Assembly: GCA_035771175.1 (NCBI GenBank)
Contig: CM069597.1
Coordinates: 13,489,001-13,553,000 of the forward strand
Direction: 5' to 3'
From: Paratinospora sagittata
Taxonomy: Eukaryota; Streptophyta; Magnoliopsida; Ranunculales; Menispermaceae
DNA: 64,000 nucleotides
Under the pieces are notes generated by a model. The model was not told where the DNA came from. It saw only the letters and a list, made by a program, of their open reading frames with translations, and made no database searches. Below, one piece after another: positions 1 through 11,147 of the stretch; position 1 is the first letter of the stretch; every line of letters starts with the position of its first letter. Both the position numbers and the translations under genes were made by a program.

Positions 1-2215
1 AACAGAAGGACCTAAAAGAGAAAAATGAGGATGAGCCTACGGTGCCCAGTGAATAGAATTCAAATATGCCATCAATATTCATCAATAAACATCATGTATG
101 CATGTCAATGTGTAACATGATTAAAAGCTCATAACATATAGATATCAAACATTTATAATAAGTTCGATGCAAGTAAAAGCCTTTCGTTCTGGATCCACAT
201 TCCACATGCATTGGGGTTACTATAGCACGTCTATTTCACCGTACCGTTCTCATCCCCAAATATTTCCTTTCTAAAATCCTCCTATGACAAAGTTAAGTCT
301 CCCTATTAGCAGATAGATGGGCCCAACCAAAGTCATAAGGTTTTCTCAAATCAATGCATCATTCAAAACATTAGAACACATTCATGCTTTCAACATATAA
401 TATATATAAGTGATATGATAACATAAAAGATATAATCATAAATGAAGTCTACTCATAACCAAGCCTCGCGAGAGTATCTAACCACACATGGAAACCAAAC
501 TGAACTAACCAAAATCAAGGTCAACAAATATTCACCAATACCCATACATACATCAATTTCCTATGCTCAACCACATAGACATTACACATCAACCCTAAAT
601 CAGTCCACATATAGACAATAGGCCTAAATCCCATCTAATCCCATCATACAACTCAAATCACATGACTTAGGCCTCTAATGCATAGTTCCCATTCATAAAC
701 CATTCAATTAATCTAAAATACTGACTTTCAATTCCTTAGGCACAAATATTTCACATTTGGGAAAATTGATCATACATTGGCCTAACCCATGACATGGTCA
801 TTTCTATCAATTAAATAGCTTAGAAAACTCTAATCATACTCAATTAGACATAAATTGCATCAATTTCAAGATTGGTCAAGAGCATCAAAAGCCCCAAAAT
901 ATGGAAATTCCCATACTTAGGCCATATTGTCGATTTACACTAGGTCACTATGTTCAGCCATGATAATCATTGATTTAGCAACAAGGATTCATCAACAATG
1001 CCCATTTAGTCAACATAGCTGACATGCAAGCTATTTGGAAAGGTCTAAGTTCTTATTTTAGATTTAGGTCTAATACAAACAACCCCACCAATTTTTCATT
1101 TAATGTTTTGTTCGGATGTATCAAGCTGCCAACAGAAATGTTTAATCACAAAATCAACTGTACAGATTGAATTATATTAAAAGATGAACCTTCTGTCCAA
1201 AACTAAGCTCAATCCAACGGTGGACTGAAGTGATAAGCATCTTTGATGAATGTATCTCCAATTAGACGATTTTTGCTTTCTTGCTGCAAATACTTGAACT
1301 CAGATGACTATATCACACAAAATACTAGACCCATCAGCATCTTAAGCGTTCATAATGCAAAAAGATCAGTTTTGAACCATCTTCTGAAATATCATATCCA
1401 TCCAACGGTAGATTTAGGAGATCTATTAGTTTGATCTAAACTGTGTGACAAATCCTGACTTTCCTACTAGCTTTGTATAGGAGGTTATATTTCTCAAAAG
1501 AAAACTCCAATCTAGATCTCTACCGACCAGAATGAATAACAATAAGATACGAACTGGCTGACAAAGTTTGACCTCAATTAGACCATATATCACCAAGATC
1601 CAACTCTTTGATGAAACCGTTGCTGAGACTTCCCTCCAAGCAACTTCCTCTCTCTTTCTCTTCTTCTTTCCTTTTTCTTCCTTTTTTTTCCCTCCACTCA
1701 TCTCACTCTCTAGGACTTCCTTGGAGAAGAGAAGTGGGGCATGGGACACTTGTCAACTCTCATGCACCAACTTGACATGTGTTGGAGAAGAAAAATGGGG
1801 CATGGGACACTTGTCCATTCTCATGCACCAACTTGACATGTGTTGGTCTCATACACCAATTTGACATGTGTTGGTCTCATACTACCCATACCAACCACAT
1901 GTACTTTAACCAATCTCATGCTTCCATGTATTTTAATGTCCAATCCATTTAATACACCAAATTCTCATTCTCATTAATCCTTTTATTCAATCAATCATAA
2001 CTCATATCAATTCATGGTTTAATAGGCCCATGCATAAATAATAACACATGCATCATACTTTTGTTTAACATGACCCATATACAATTTATAATGCACACAT
2101 TTATATACATTATGAAGCATCAAATATACAAACATATACATCAAGCAAACATACAGAGTTCGGGCAAAATACAAATGGGTTATGGGCTAGATAAAAAGAC
2201 TTTTGGGGCGTTACA
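1..2215 (-). repeat. Type-A Ty3/gypsy-like LTR (A1), runs out of window
   Basis: On the minus strand the sequence opens with TGTAACGCCCC at 2215, a typical Ty3/gypsy LTR start. It is co-linear with the complete LTR at 4820-7481: both hold the same block around 'catgttcagccat' followed by 'caacaatgcccactaggtcaac' or a close variant. The right edge falls inside a copia gag codon run, so it is an insertion. The other end and the TSD partner lie beyond base 1. No coding sequence was seen; short plus-strand ORFs here are chance. Confidence 0.75.
1727..1883. repeat. Tandem repeat of about 59 bp inside LTR A1
   Basis: Two near-identical copies of a unit running from 'ggggcatgggacacttgtc' to 'ttgacatgtgttgg', followed by a half-length third copy that keeps only the 'caccaatttgacatgtgttgg' part. 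The array is absent from the related LTR at 4820-7481 as far as I can see. Confidence 0.75.
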
Positions 2216-2748
2216 CTTCCTAACGATCTCCTCTTGGTCATAGGTCTTTCTTAATGTTTTCATCTCATTTATGTTCTTGGTGTATTTTTCTATTGCTTCC
2301 ACAACAGTCTCGGTTTCCAACATCCTATAGGTTTCATATTCTCCACAAGCATTTGGACTTTGGCCTTCTTGACATATAGAATTCCCTCATGGGCTACCTC
2401 AAGTCTATTCCATATCTCTTTTGCTGTTTCGCATGTGCTCACTCTATCAGACTCTTCCGGAGAAAGACTACAAAAGAGATTGTTTACAACTTGGTCATTT
2501 AGGATAGCTTTCTTCTTTTCTTTCACACTCCAATCATCTATATCTTTAGGGACTTCTTTACCATCTACTATTTTTGTAGGAGCTGGACATCCATTTATCA
2601 CAACATCCCATATTTCAAGGTCTTGGGCTCTAATAAAAAATATCATCCTTGTTTCCCAGTAATGGTAGTTATCACCCTTAAAAAGTGGTAATCGATGAGA
2701 GGATTGGCCTTCACCGAAGTAGTTGTCCTTTGAGTTGTGATCTGCCAT
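2216..2748 (-). pseudogene. SIRE-like copia gag, N-terminal part (element E1), truncated
   Basis: Gag capsid precursor of a Ty1/copia SIRE/Maximus-type element. The start is the ATG at 2748, 55 bp inside the LTR end, and reads MADHNSKDNYFGEG. The conserved gag core follows: PLFKGDNYHYWETRM, then IWDVV and the AKEIWNRLEVAHEG block. It matches gag of the copies at 43337 and 59512 over the same stretch. One missing base near 2341 shifts the frame; the continuation (IEKYTKNINEMKTL) is readable in the next frame down to 2216. There LTR A1 interrupts it after the EEIVRK motif. The zinc knuckle and all of pol lie left of the window or are lost. Confidence 0.85.
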
Positions 2749-2802
2749 AACTTATCAAAGATTGTTAGATACTTTGATGGCTTTACCTGTTTTGATGCCA
2801 CT

Positions 2803-4355
2803 TGTTGCTCCAGATAAACGTCCAAGAGGGAGGTGAATTGGACGAGTTGCAAGTTTTTCACCTTTCAAAAACAAATCGAAAAGAATAAGTAAAATGCAAT
2901 GGCAGAAATTAAAGCACACAAGATTTACCGTGGTTTGATGCTAACAACCTGCGTCCAACACTTGATCTCCCTGTTCAAGATTTTTCCAAACCACCCACTA
3001 GTGGATCCTACTCGAGGGTGAGGATCAAACTGGTTACAACACTTACTTCACAGGTGTAAGAAAACCTTTACAAGAGCCTATACACTCCACTCTTTCTCAC
3101 TTGTGACCTCAATCACTTACAACACTTGCTGGAATACAAATACAACTTTTGAAGATGTTCTCTTACCAATAACACTTCATATACTTAGAATTATAACAAT
3201 GGATAGCCTCTGGAAATCTTAGCACATAGATTCAAAATGAAGAACTTGTTAAACAGTGAGGTTATCTTCAAAACAGTTTGCAGATTTGAATCAATTCAAA
3301 AACTTGTTTGTTCAATGCAAGAATCACGACTTTCCTCTCAAGAATTTGAAAAGCTTAGACTAACTTGCAAAAATTGTGTGAGTTCTTGTTAGAAAATCAG
3401 TATCTTGTGTAATTGAAAAATGAGCACTTGTTATTTTATAAACAGAGAATGTGATGATTTGATTAAACAATTGTTTGATGTAAGATGTGTAAGAGCATGC
3501 TAGACAATAGGAATCATCTAGGTGTTAGTGGAGAATATTTCAATTGGGATAACCTAACAAAAGTGTGAAAAATAGAAAACTCGAGCAAGTGGAAACATTC
3601 ACATTTTTTTGTTAGAAAATGACAAAATTTTGTCTCAGGTGATGATGGCGCGCTATCATGGTCTATGTGGCGCTATCGGCCTGTGCATGATGCCCGATAT
3701 TGGCTTATAGCGGGCTATTGATGCTTGATATGCTGAAAATTGAGAGTTCTTGATTTTCAGAACTCATTGATAGCGTGTTATCATCAATGATAGAGCTTTA
3801 TTGCCTATTTTTTCAAAAAATCAAAATTTTGGCAATCGACATGACAATGTGCTATCATCAATAATAACGTGCTATTGCCTTCTGAAAAATTTGGCAATTG
3901 TATGGATAGCGGGCTATCATCAATGATAACGCGCTATAGGTTCTTGTTTTTTTAAAAACTCATTCTTTTGACACTTGGAACTATTTCATTGAATCAAAGA
4001 CACTTTAGTATAAGATCAAATATTTATAAATCATTCAAAACTTATTGAAACCCTTCAAAAAATATTTTGTCAAAATCAAATACGAGATCAATGTGATTTT
4101 GAAAACTTTGCAACTTAGAGAATTTTAGCTCTGAGATTGATCGAGAGGTTACCCTACACACCTAAGATCAAACTATTGCATTACATATGAAATTTATCGT
4201 CGTTCTCCGAGCTTGATCTTGGTAGTCTTCGACAACTACTATTTGATGTATTCTTGACGAATTAGCTGTAGCATTTAGAGAGAGTACACGTGATATCATG
4301 TGGTTTGTAATCATCAAAATACAAAGATATCGACATGAGGAACATTGGTCCTACA
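2803..4355 (-). repeat. 5' LTR of SIRE-like copia E1
   Basis: On the minus strand the LTR starts TGTAGGACC at 4355 and ends GGAGCAACA at 2803. A decayed PBS-like TGGCATCAAAACAGG lies at 2786-2800 and gag starts at 2748. Near the start it has the family hallmark 'ttgatgattacaaaccac'. A TATA-like 'gtttataaaat' (minus) lies near 3440. The stretch 3640-3960 carries the palindromic GATAGC-GCTATC array described separately. The 5-bp flank is ctgcc at 4356-4360; its partner is out of the window. Confidence 0.8.
3640..3960. repeat. Array of GATAGC(G/C)(G/C)GCTATC palindromes in LTR E1
   Basis: At least six imperfect repeats of a palindrome of the form gatagcgsgctatc, often extended by 'atcatcaatgat', which is itself self-complementary. 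Examples: 'ggcgcgctatcatgg' near 3648, 'gatagcgggctatcatcaa' near 3904 and 'gataacgcgctatagg' near 3927. The array lies in U3, upstream of the TATA-like box. Confidence 0.7.
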
Positions 4356-4819
4356 CTGCCATGGTTGCAGTGTTTCATATACTCCGCTTTCAACCGAGAC
4401 ACAGTCTAGTTCTATTTTGTAGTTGTAGGGTTGGTTAATAGAAGGACTAGAATTTTGTAAGAATTGTTGCATAAAGTTTCCACGCAATGAGGAATGCCTA
4501 GGTGGTGTTTTTGTTGTCGTCTCGTTTGCGTAGTCATATTTTCTGAGAGGCTGATTAATTGGTATGGTTTCATCAGGATGACTAACTTAGGCTTTCTTCA
4601 TTGTGGCTGTAGTGTCAGTTTAAATTTGACATTCTCTTTTGGTAGTGCTGGAGTTGGGGTTGTCAGTATTGCGGACAAAGTTGGCCTGGACGATGTGGGC
4701 TTATAGAAAGGAAAAGTTGAATATCATTCTGACATTTTTCACTGGTAATAGTGTGGATAATAAGGTTTTGGCAATGGTTCTTGTTCTGGTATTAGTTCTG
4801 GGGTTTCAATCTTTGGTTG
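4356..4819 (-). pseudogene. Post-pol ORF remnant of Ty3/gypsy element C, second part
   Basis: If the solo LTR at 4820-7481 and one TSD copy are removed, this stretch continues the minus-strand ORF that begins at 7575. Its residues after the junction are hydrophilic and rich in P, E, Q and Y (IETPELIPEQEPLPKPYYP). An in-frame TGA follows near 4721, with patches of plausible reading frame further on (NFMQQFLQNSSPSINQPYNY in another frame). LTR E1 then cuts it. The position, just after pol, matches that of the 3' ORF in the B elements. I do not recognise a domain. It could also be non-coding 3' leader; coding is inferred from frame continuity across the junction. Confidence 0.4.
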
Positions 4820-7481
4820 TGGCACGGCCCACTATCTGTGACGTCATGACCGGCACGGAACCCCTAGTATATCCTCCCTCAATATACACAACGTCCCGAT
4901 AAGCCTTCTAACCACATACCACAATCCCAAAAACAACATCAAACACATGAACATAAATAAGATCATCAATATAATACATACCCAAAATGACAACCAGAGA
5001 ATGCCTCAAAGTTTATAATGTTCAAAAGTACAAAATTGTACCTAACCACAAATACAAACTCATCTAAATGTTAAGTATAAACCTTAGGTGTTATTTAGTA
5101 CAATTTATCAAAATACATAAACGTACTAACACCTACATCACAAAGGTACGAAAAATGCTTCGCAACTAAGCTTTCCCTTTCCATTTTCTATCCGATCCTG
5201 AAAAGATAAGAATGATGAGTGAGCTACAACAAGCTCAGTGAATATCCTCTACAAGTGGAAACATATATATGCATTTAAATAAAATATTGCAAGATCATTA
5301 AAAATAGTTTAAATAGCATGGTGATACACAAGATTACATACATGCCAAATATAATGCATCATGTCATAACCAAGACAATGCATATCATTTTATAAACATG
5401 CACATGCAATCCTAGACACCTCCTGAGTAAGTGTCAATCCAAAGGCCGGAGTGCGCGACACCCCTTGCCCGATAGATCTCTTACCCGTAATCTAATAGAA
5501 TCTCTAGGGTCGTGTAGCTAATAAGACCACCCCATTGAGACATATACTATGTCTAGGCGATCTTATCAACACAAGCCATAAAACCCTCTGCAAGGTCCGC
5601 AACTGGGGATCACCATCCAGCCTCAATGGAATTCCCTAAAAAAGAATCCCATGCTAGGAGATACAACCCACATTACTTTCCCAACTGACTATGCTCAAAT
5701 ATATTTCATGAACCTTTAAATCATGCATACTACATTAGATAAGCATTTAAAGAATCATATATACTACAATGCCACATATAGAAATCACAAGTAAAGAAAC
5801 ACTCACAACTTGATTGGCTAGACTTAGCCAATTCCAACCACAAGAAAGCACTAGAATGCCACAATTACCCCAATGCACCTGAATCCCCAATTGGCCTATT
5901 TGGGTTACTTAGATCATCACAAATCCCTGCAAACGATATGGTTTACACAATACTGAAAATCAGTCAAAAATGTGCCAAACAACCATGTTTAAACCCAACT
6001 ACATAGCCAATTAAGATTCTAAAATGGTCATACCCATGAGCTAATCCCATATTGCTCAATTCAACCATTTAATACCAAATTAACCCACATTTAACCCAAT
6101 TGAATGCAATAGGTTGATCCAACCACTATATTACAAGGCATTCAATCATAAATAGGGTTAATTAGACTATTTACCAAGTCAATTTCATCAATTGACCAAG
6201 TTTAGGTCAAAATCCCCAAATTCATTGAAATTTCCCAAATCACATGGCTTAGGCCAAAATTACACAAAGTCACCATGTTCAGCCATGCAAAATACTAATC
6301 TAGCATCATGGGTTCATCAACAATGCCCACTAGGTCAACATCGTTGACAGGCTTGTTCTCAACCCTAAGTCAATGAACCAAACAAGGGCCATTTGTACTA
6401 AACCCTATGATGTCACCATGGAAATCTCTAACAAAATACATGGATCAGTTTCTAGTGTCCGTAAGCCTAATATAGATGACATGCAAGCCATTTGAAAAAG
6501 TCTAAGGCCATGAACCAAGTGTAGGTCCATTTACAAAGGGTTCCACCAAATCCAAGTGAGAAATTGGGGAAAATGATATCAATGGCCTCCATTCAACACT
6601 AGGGTTCATAAAAACATACATGCAAAGGAACCCTAGGTTCGGAACACCCTCAACTGAAAACCCATGGCATTGCTTAGGTCAACATACTGCTCACATGCTT
6701 AAACTAAAGAGATTAAAGGTAGAAAACCAAGAAAATATGCAAACCTTAGGGATTTTTTAGCAAACATCACCAAAACCCTAGCTTCCCTCTCCTTTTCTCT
6801 TCTCCAGCTCTTTTCCCTCTTTTCTAAGTGAAAAATGAGCAAATGAGCCAAAAATTAGGTGCTAGTTGCTTAGACAAGCTTGGGCCCACATGAAAAGCTG
6901 TCAAAAAATAGATTTTTCTAGTGCAATTACTTGCACTTAGATAATCAATTTCTTGCAAATGACTTACCAAATTAATATCTTAACCGTTCAACATTTTTAT
7001 GAGTTAGTAAAAAACCATCTAGTAAAGTTTCAGCTCAATCCAACGGTGGTATTGCGAGATCCAACCATTTAATCAAAACTGTGCAAGAAAATTTACAAAT
7101 TCGAGAAACAGTGTTTGGAGTCTTATATCTCACAGTAGACAACTCCGGTCAAGATCTTCACCAACCATAATAAAGATCTATCAGAGAAGAATAAGGTGAT
7201 AAAATTTCAGCTCAATCTGACCAGGGATCTAGGAGATCAAGCAATTGATGTAATCGGTGACAAAAATTTCTTCTTCCATAGAGCGAGCTCGACTGATCCA
7301 AAATATCGTTTTTGACATGTTTCGATGTCAAACGGGTCTCCGATGGTTCCGAAACTTCACACGCACTCCAAACGACATAAAAACATGCAAAGAAACTCGA
7401 ACCTACGTGCGTCAAGCATCAAATACATATACGGGCACTCTACGAGTCAAAATGACGTCATCCTAAGGTACGGGCGTTATA
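4820..7481 (-). mobile_element. Solo type-A LTR (A2) with TSD GGTTG
   Basis: On the minus strand the LTR runs from TATAACGCCCG (a mutated TGTAACGCCCG) at 7481 to GGGCCGTGCCA at 4820. It is flanked by identical 5-bp repeats ggttg at 4815-4819 and 7482-7486, so it inserted as a unit and lost its interior by LTR-LTR recombination. It is the family of the LTR at 1-2215, with 'gagctacaacaagctcagtgaata' near 5221. The palindrome TGACGTCA, a consensus bZIP site, lies about 20 bases inside each end (7453-7460 and 4839-4846). There are no genes in this 2.7 kb. Confidence 0.88.
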
Positions 7482-7486
7482 GGTTG

Positions 7487-7575
7487 TTTATCCTGGTCTG
7501 GAAGCAGTTGGTATATTTCATTCCAATTGTATTGGTAAGGAGTATTCTCATTCGAGTCCATTTGAAAAATGCAAA
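7487..7575 (-). pseudogene. Post-pol ORF of element C, N-terminal part
   Basis: An ATG codon at 7530 (minus strand) opens MDSNENTPYQYNWNEIYQLL and stays open to the solo-LTR junction at 7487, then continues at 4814. It starts about 130 bases after the pol stop. A long pyrimidine-rich run, TTTTCTTTTGCATTTTTC, precedes the ATG and ends CAA where B elements have CAG, so a former splice acceptor is possible. Family unknown; interpretation tentative. Confidence 0.4.
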
Positions 7576-7596
7576 AGAAAACATATGACTATCCAA

Positions 7597-7620
7597 ATAT
7601 TTCTATTGCAATAGAAATAT
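7597..7620. repeat. Perfect 24-bp palindrome
   Basis: atatttctattg is followed directly by its exact reverse complement, with no loop. It lies between the pol stop and the post-pol ORF of element C. Because it is AT-rich it may be chance. Confidence 0.7.
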
Positions 7621-7661
7621 GTACATTTTCACACTTCAAAATGAAAGATAATTATAAGCAT

Positions 7662-8655
7662 GATAATTAAAGAGTTTCATTTTTCGTGTTACTAATAACC
7701 AATTCTGGATATCTATGTTTTATTTCATTTCTCAGTTCTCACATGGCCTTTTCTATACCATGATGCTTCCATAATACTTTTACAAGCGAAATAGCTCTTC
7801 TCCTTAGTTGTCGAGTCTTAGTATCCAAAAATTGTATTGGTCTTTCTTGGTACTTACTCCCTTCCTCAATTTGTACATCTGTCCAGGAGACAACTTGAGA
7901 AGGGTCAAGATAATATTTTCGCAGTATGGAGACGTGGAACATATCATTTAGTCTTGCCATAGTTATTAGCAAATTTAATTGATACGCGACCGTTCCAATC
8001 CTTTGTTTAATTTCAAAAGGTCTTATAAATTTTGGACATAATTTCTCTTTTGTTCAAATCAACGGATTCCTTTGATGGGTTGTACCTTTATGAATATCAT
8101 ATCTCCGGCTTGAAGTCCGAGAGGGTGTCGATGTCTGTCTGCATAGCTGTTATGCCTGTTTTGAGCTATACATAGTTTTTCCTTGAATAATTGAATATTT
8201 TCACTTGTTTCCTTAATTATCTCAAATCTCAGTCCTATTCTATTTTATCTGTCATCTCTATTCAACATACTGGTGATCTGCATGGCCTACCATACATAAC
8301 TTCAGATGGTACCGTTCTGATGTTTGTTTGATAGTTGTTATTATAAGCAAATTAGGCCAAATGTAAATATTTAGCCCAGCTATCATGATAGTCCAGAATA
8401 TAGGCTCTTAACATATCGACTTTCAATCAGTTTGTGAATGGAATGAGGTACTCCTAGTGGTTTTGGAACCTAATTTTTGTTGGAAGCTTTGCCAAAATTG
8501 AGATGTAAACCGTGAATCACTATCACAAACAATTGTTTGTGGGATCTCGTGTAGCTTTACTATCTCCATTTCGTATAATTTGGCTAACTTAGCTGGAGTG
8601 TCTGTTGTTTTTATGGGCAGGAATCTGGCCATTTTGGTGAGTCTGTCCACTTAAT
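7662..8655 (-). pseudogene. Ty3/gypsy element C pol: integrase core to chromodomain-like end
   Basis: C-terminal half of a Del/Tekay-like pol. Homology starts at DRLTKMARFLPIK just past the first catalytic Asp region, then the second Asp region (IVCDSDSRFTSQFW) and FHSQTD. The segment 8420-7975 is frame-shifted but still shows FIRPFEIKQRIGTVAYQLNL. The end, 7972-7662, reads MFHVSILRKYYLDPS, then RAISLVKVLWKHHGIE and, past a W-to-stop change (TGG to TGA), RNEIKHRYPELV. This end is typical of chromoviruses. The first catalytic Asp, RT, RNase H and protease are missing: the upstream edge runs in the same frame into gag N-terminus, so about 3-4 kb were deleted internally. Confidence 0.85.
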
Positions 8656-8665
8656 CCACAAAACG

Positions 8666-8893
8666 TTAAAAGAATCTTTCCATTTTGGCCAACGGTGGTA
8701 CCGATGACCCATTGCCCATCTCCGGTGGTGGTGGATTGGTTGTGGGTGCTTCACCTAGTGTATTGGCGTCTTCTGTACATTGTTCTAGAGTAAACATTGT
8801 CTCTATTCTGGATGGTCCTGCATCCCTAGGTAGCTCATTCCTCGAAGCTTGGAATGAGCCATTGGTGACCTGGCGTCGCGTTTGTACTAACAT
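8666..8893 (-). pseudogene. Ty3/gypsy element C gag, N-terminal stub
   Basis: Minus-strand ORF from the ATG at 8893 (MLVQTRRQVTNGSFQ), about 75 residues, ending with PPLAKMERFF and a stop near 8666. Start and composition (basic N-terminus, then P/E/N-rich linker ending in a PPLxKMER-like motif) match the N-terminus of Del/Tekay gag. The capsid domain that should follow is absent. Instead, two stop codons later and in the same frame, the integrase core begins. The upstream leader extends to the PBS at 10708-10719. Confidence 0.7.
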
Positions 8894-10707
8894 ATTGTGG
8901 TACAAATAAAATTTGTTTTAGTTTCTTAGTTAGATTATTAGGTTTTTTTTCACCTAGCTTCTAGGTTTAAGGCATAGGGTTTATCAGTTTCATTTGCTGA
9001 ATATAGGTTTCAAAACAATTAAATCTCATTTGATTTGTTTCACAAGACTATGTATATATATGAGCTCAAAGTTTATCTGCAAAACTACATAAAGTTATTT
9101 GTAAAAACAACACTATATTCAGTGAATTGGTACTGATGTTATGGTCAAGTTGTTTCTAAGTTATCGTAGTGTAAATTATAGTTTTTCAAACAAACATTGC
9201 AATTGATGGAAATATCAAGTAGATAACAGTTATCCATCAAATTCGTACATCGCATATCATTCGAAATTAAGGATAAAAATTATCAACTAGCTTTTTCCAT
9301 AATTGCCAAATTTGATCATGGGATGATTTATCCTCACTCATTTTAATTACAAGTCATACTTGAGATGTCCCATTCCATTCCAAGTACGCCCGTAAGTAAA
9401 ACATATGATTCACCACCACCCCATTAAACATGTTCTCATGCACACAAGGAAAGTTTAAACAAATAGTATTTATTAATGTCTATATTATAGAAGCTCATAC
9501 AAGCCTAAATTTTTCGTGATGTCTCCTCTGTTAACTCAATCTCTGTGGATCCAAATATGATGTTTTCACATTATTTTCTTCTTCAATCCAATTTTCTAAA
9601 GGAATTTGACCGCTCCTAACTTATCCCAATTTTATTTTATTTTGTTTTTGGTCCAATTCCCATCATTTGATATCGTACTTCCTACCAATAGGTTTCCAAG
9701 GGATAGAAGGATAGATAATACCAATCTTTACAATACTATTATGCCTTGAAAGCAATTCAAGGATCGTAATAATAATACTTTAAAAGTTTTACTTTTTTTT
9801 TTTGTTGACATGATATATATGAATAATATGATATATAGGATATCGTATTATTACACAAAGTATCACGTATATATATGATATTACATATTATCAACTACTA
9901 ATATGTAATACAAATTAATATGATGTACATATGAATATAATATCTCATAAATAATTTTTTTTTTAGTGTTTATCCAGCCACATGGCTGGATTTGCCCAGT
10001 CAGTGCATGCTCCCGGCGTAAACTTTTTTTTCTTTTAATGCCCGACCACATGGCTGGTCAAAATGCCCATCCACGTGGCTGGGGCTTATCTACCCAACCT
10101 GTGCCAGGTGTAAACACTTTACACCCATCACGTGGTTCGGTGATTTTTATTTTTTATTTTTTTATATTAATGATTATCCAGCCACATGGTTGGATTTAAA
10201 CCAGCTATGTTGCTGAAGTTGCCAAGCCCATGCTTGGCATCCAGCTTATGGCTAGTGCAAGCTTTTTATTTTTATTTTTAACTTACCCTTGTTCTTCTTT
10301 TCTCTCGTCTTGCGACTTCGTCTTCGTCTTTCTAGCGTCTCCAAAAAATCCACACGTTTCTTCTCTGATCTTTTCCCCTTCTAAAAGTTTTTCAACAATA
10401 TCCCTTCGATCTTCTTTTTCTCTTTCACCAAAATTTCTTTGAGCATTTTCACACTTCACTAACTCCTATTCTGTTTTTTTTTTACTTAACACTACTCTCC
10501 GCTCTTTTTCCTAATTTCCTCCTCAATTTTTTTTTAATTGATACATTCTTATTTTCATTTTTCACCAAAGTCAATCAAAATTATAGAGATAATCACCAAA
10601 ATCCACCAATTTTTTTATCACTTTTCTTAAACTTTTCCTAACGCTCTTCCTTACCTTTTCTAGACCTTTTCTATTAACTCAATTTTATCGCGAGCCCAAA
10701 ATCTACA
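8894..10707 (-). other. Untranslated leader of element C (1.8 kb)
   Basis: No gene seen. On the minus strand the PBS is followed by a purine-rich tract (10260-10700), then the hairpin array at 9966-10252, then AT-rich sequence with several 'atatgat' runs (9800-9960) up to the gag start. It could include another unrecognised insertion; I found no TSD. Confidence 0.5.
9966..10252. repeat. Array of CCAGCC-ACAT-GGCTGG hairpins in the C leader
   Basis: Seven small stem-loops in under 300 bp, most built on CACATGG or CACGTGG: 'ccagccacatggctgg' near 9973, 'gaccacatggctggtc' near 10044, 'catccacgtggctgggg' near 10068, 'tcacgtggttcggtga' near 10127, 'ccagccacatggttgg' near 10179, 'cagctatgttgctg' near 10202 and 'ccaagcccatgcttgg' near 10219. 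Stems are 5-6 bp with 4-6 base loops. The units differ in sequence but keep the fold. Confidence 0.75.
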
Positions 10708-10719
10708 GCTCTGATACCA
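10708..10719 (-). other. Primer-binding site of element C
   Basis: The minus strand reads TGGTATCAGAGC, the complement of plant initiator-Met tRNA 3' end, five bases after an LTR end GGGGTGTGACA (10725). It fixes the orientation of element C and shows that the LTR extends to higher coordinates. Confidence 0.9.
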
Positions 10720-10724
10720 TAAGT

Positions 10725-11029
10725 TGTCACACCCCAAATATTCTCTCATTTTAAAATCTATTTAATTGGAGATTTGATGGTAAATTACAATAAGAGTAAT
10801 TCTGGTTACAACTTTTGTATTCTCCAAACTAACTTCACTTTAGTATATGACTTATTTTCTATTGTGTAAAAATATCATTTTCTTACATATGTTATAATTT
10901 TTACATATTTAAACCAAAACTAACACACACAAGTGTCGAACATACTTCAACCTTTATAGACAGGTAAAGGTTGTTACAGTCGGCTTATTTGAGTATATTT
11001 ACAAATATACATTATTTGTTGTTTATGTT
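10725..11029 (-). repeat. 5' LTR of element C, last third (U5 side)
   Basis: On the minus strand the LTR ends GGGGTGTGACA at 10725, next to the PBS. It is interrupted at 11029 by the short-LTR copia, whose TSD atgtt is at 11025-11029, and resumes at 15683. Nothing coding. Confidence 0.8.
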
Positions 11030-11147
11030 TATTACGATATTATTCTTACTTTAGTTTTACCCTTACTTTAGTTTTTGTAATAGATATATATTTCAGGGTT
11101 GTGAATGGAAAAAAGGGAGAGAATTTGTCATGGTATCAGAGCCATGG

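Noticed and set aside
1568..1864. ORF with a Phe/Ser/Pro-rich stretch as a small gene
   Set aside because: It lies inside LTR A1, is made of a pyrimidine tract and tandem repeats, and has no counterpart in the sister LTR.
4820..7481. LTR A2 as the 3' LTR of gypsy element C, since it follows pol directly
   Set aside because: It has its own TSD ggttg on both sides, its termini differ from the C LTR (TGTAACATTTTC ... GGGGTGTGACA), and an ORF continues across it.
10230..10442. Plus-strand ORF rich in Phe and Ser
   Set aside because: It reads a pyrimidine-rich tract of the C leader in antisense; no motif.
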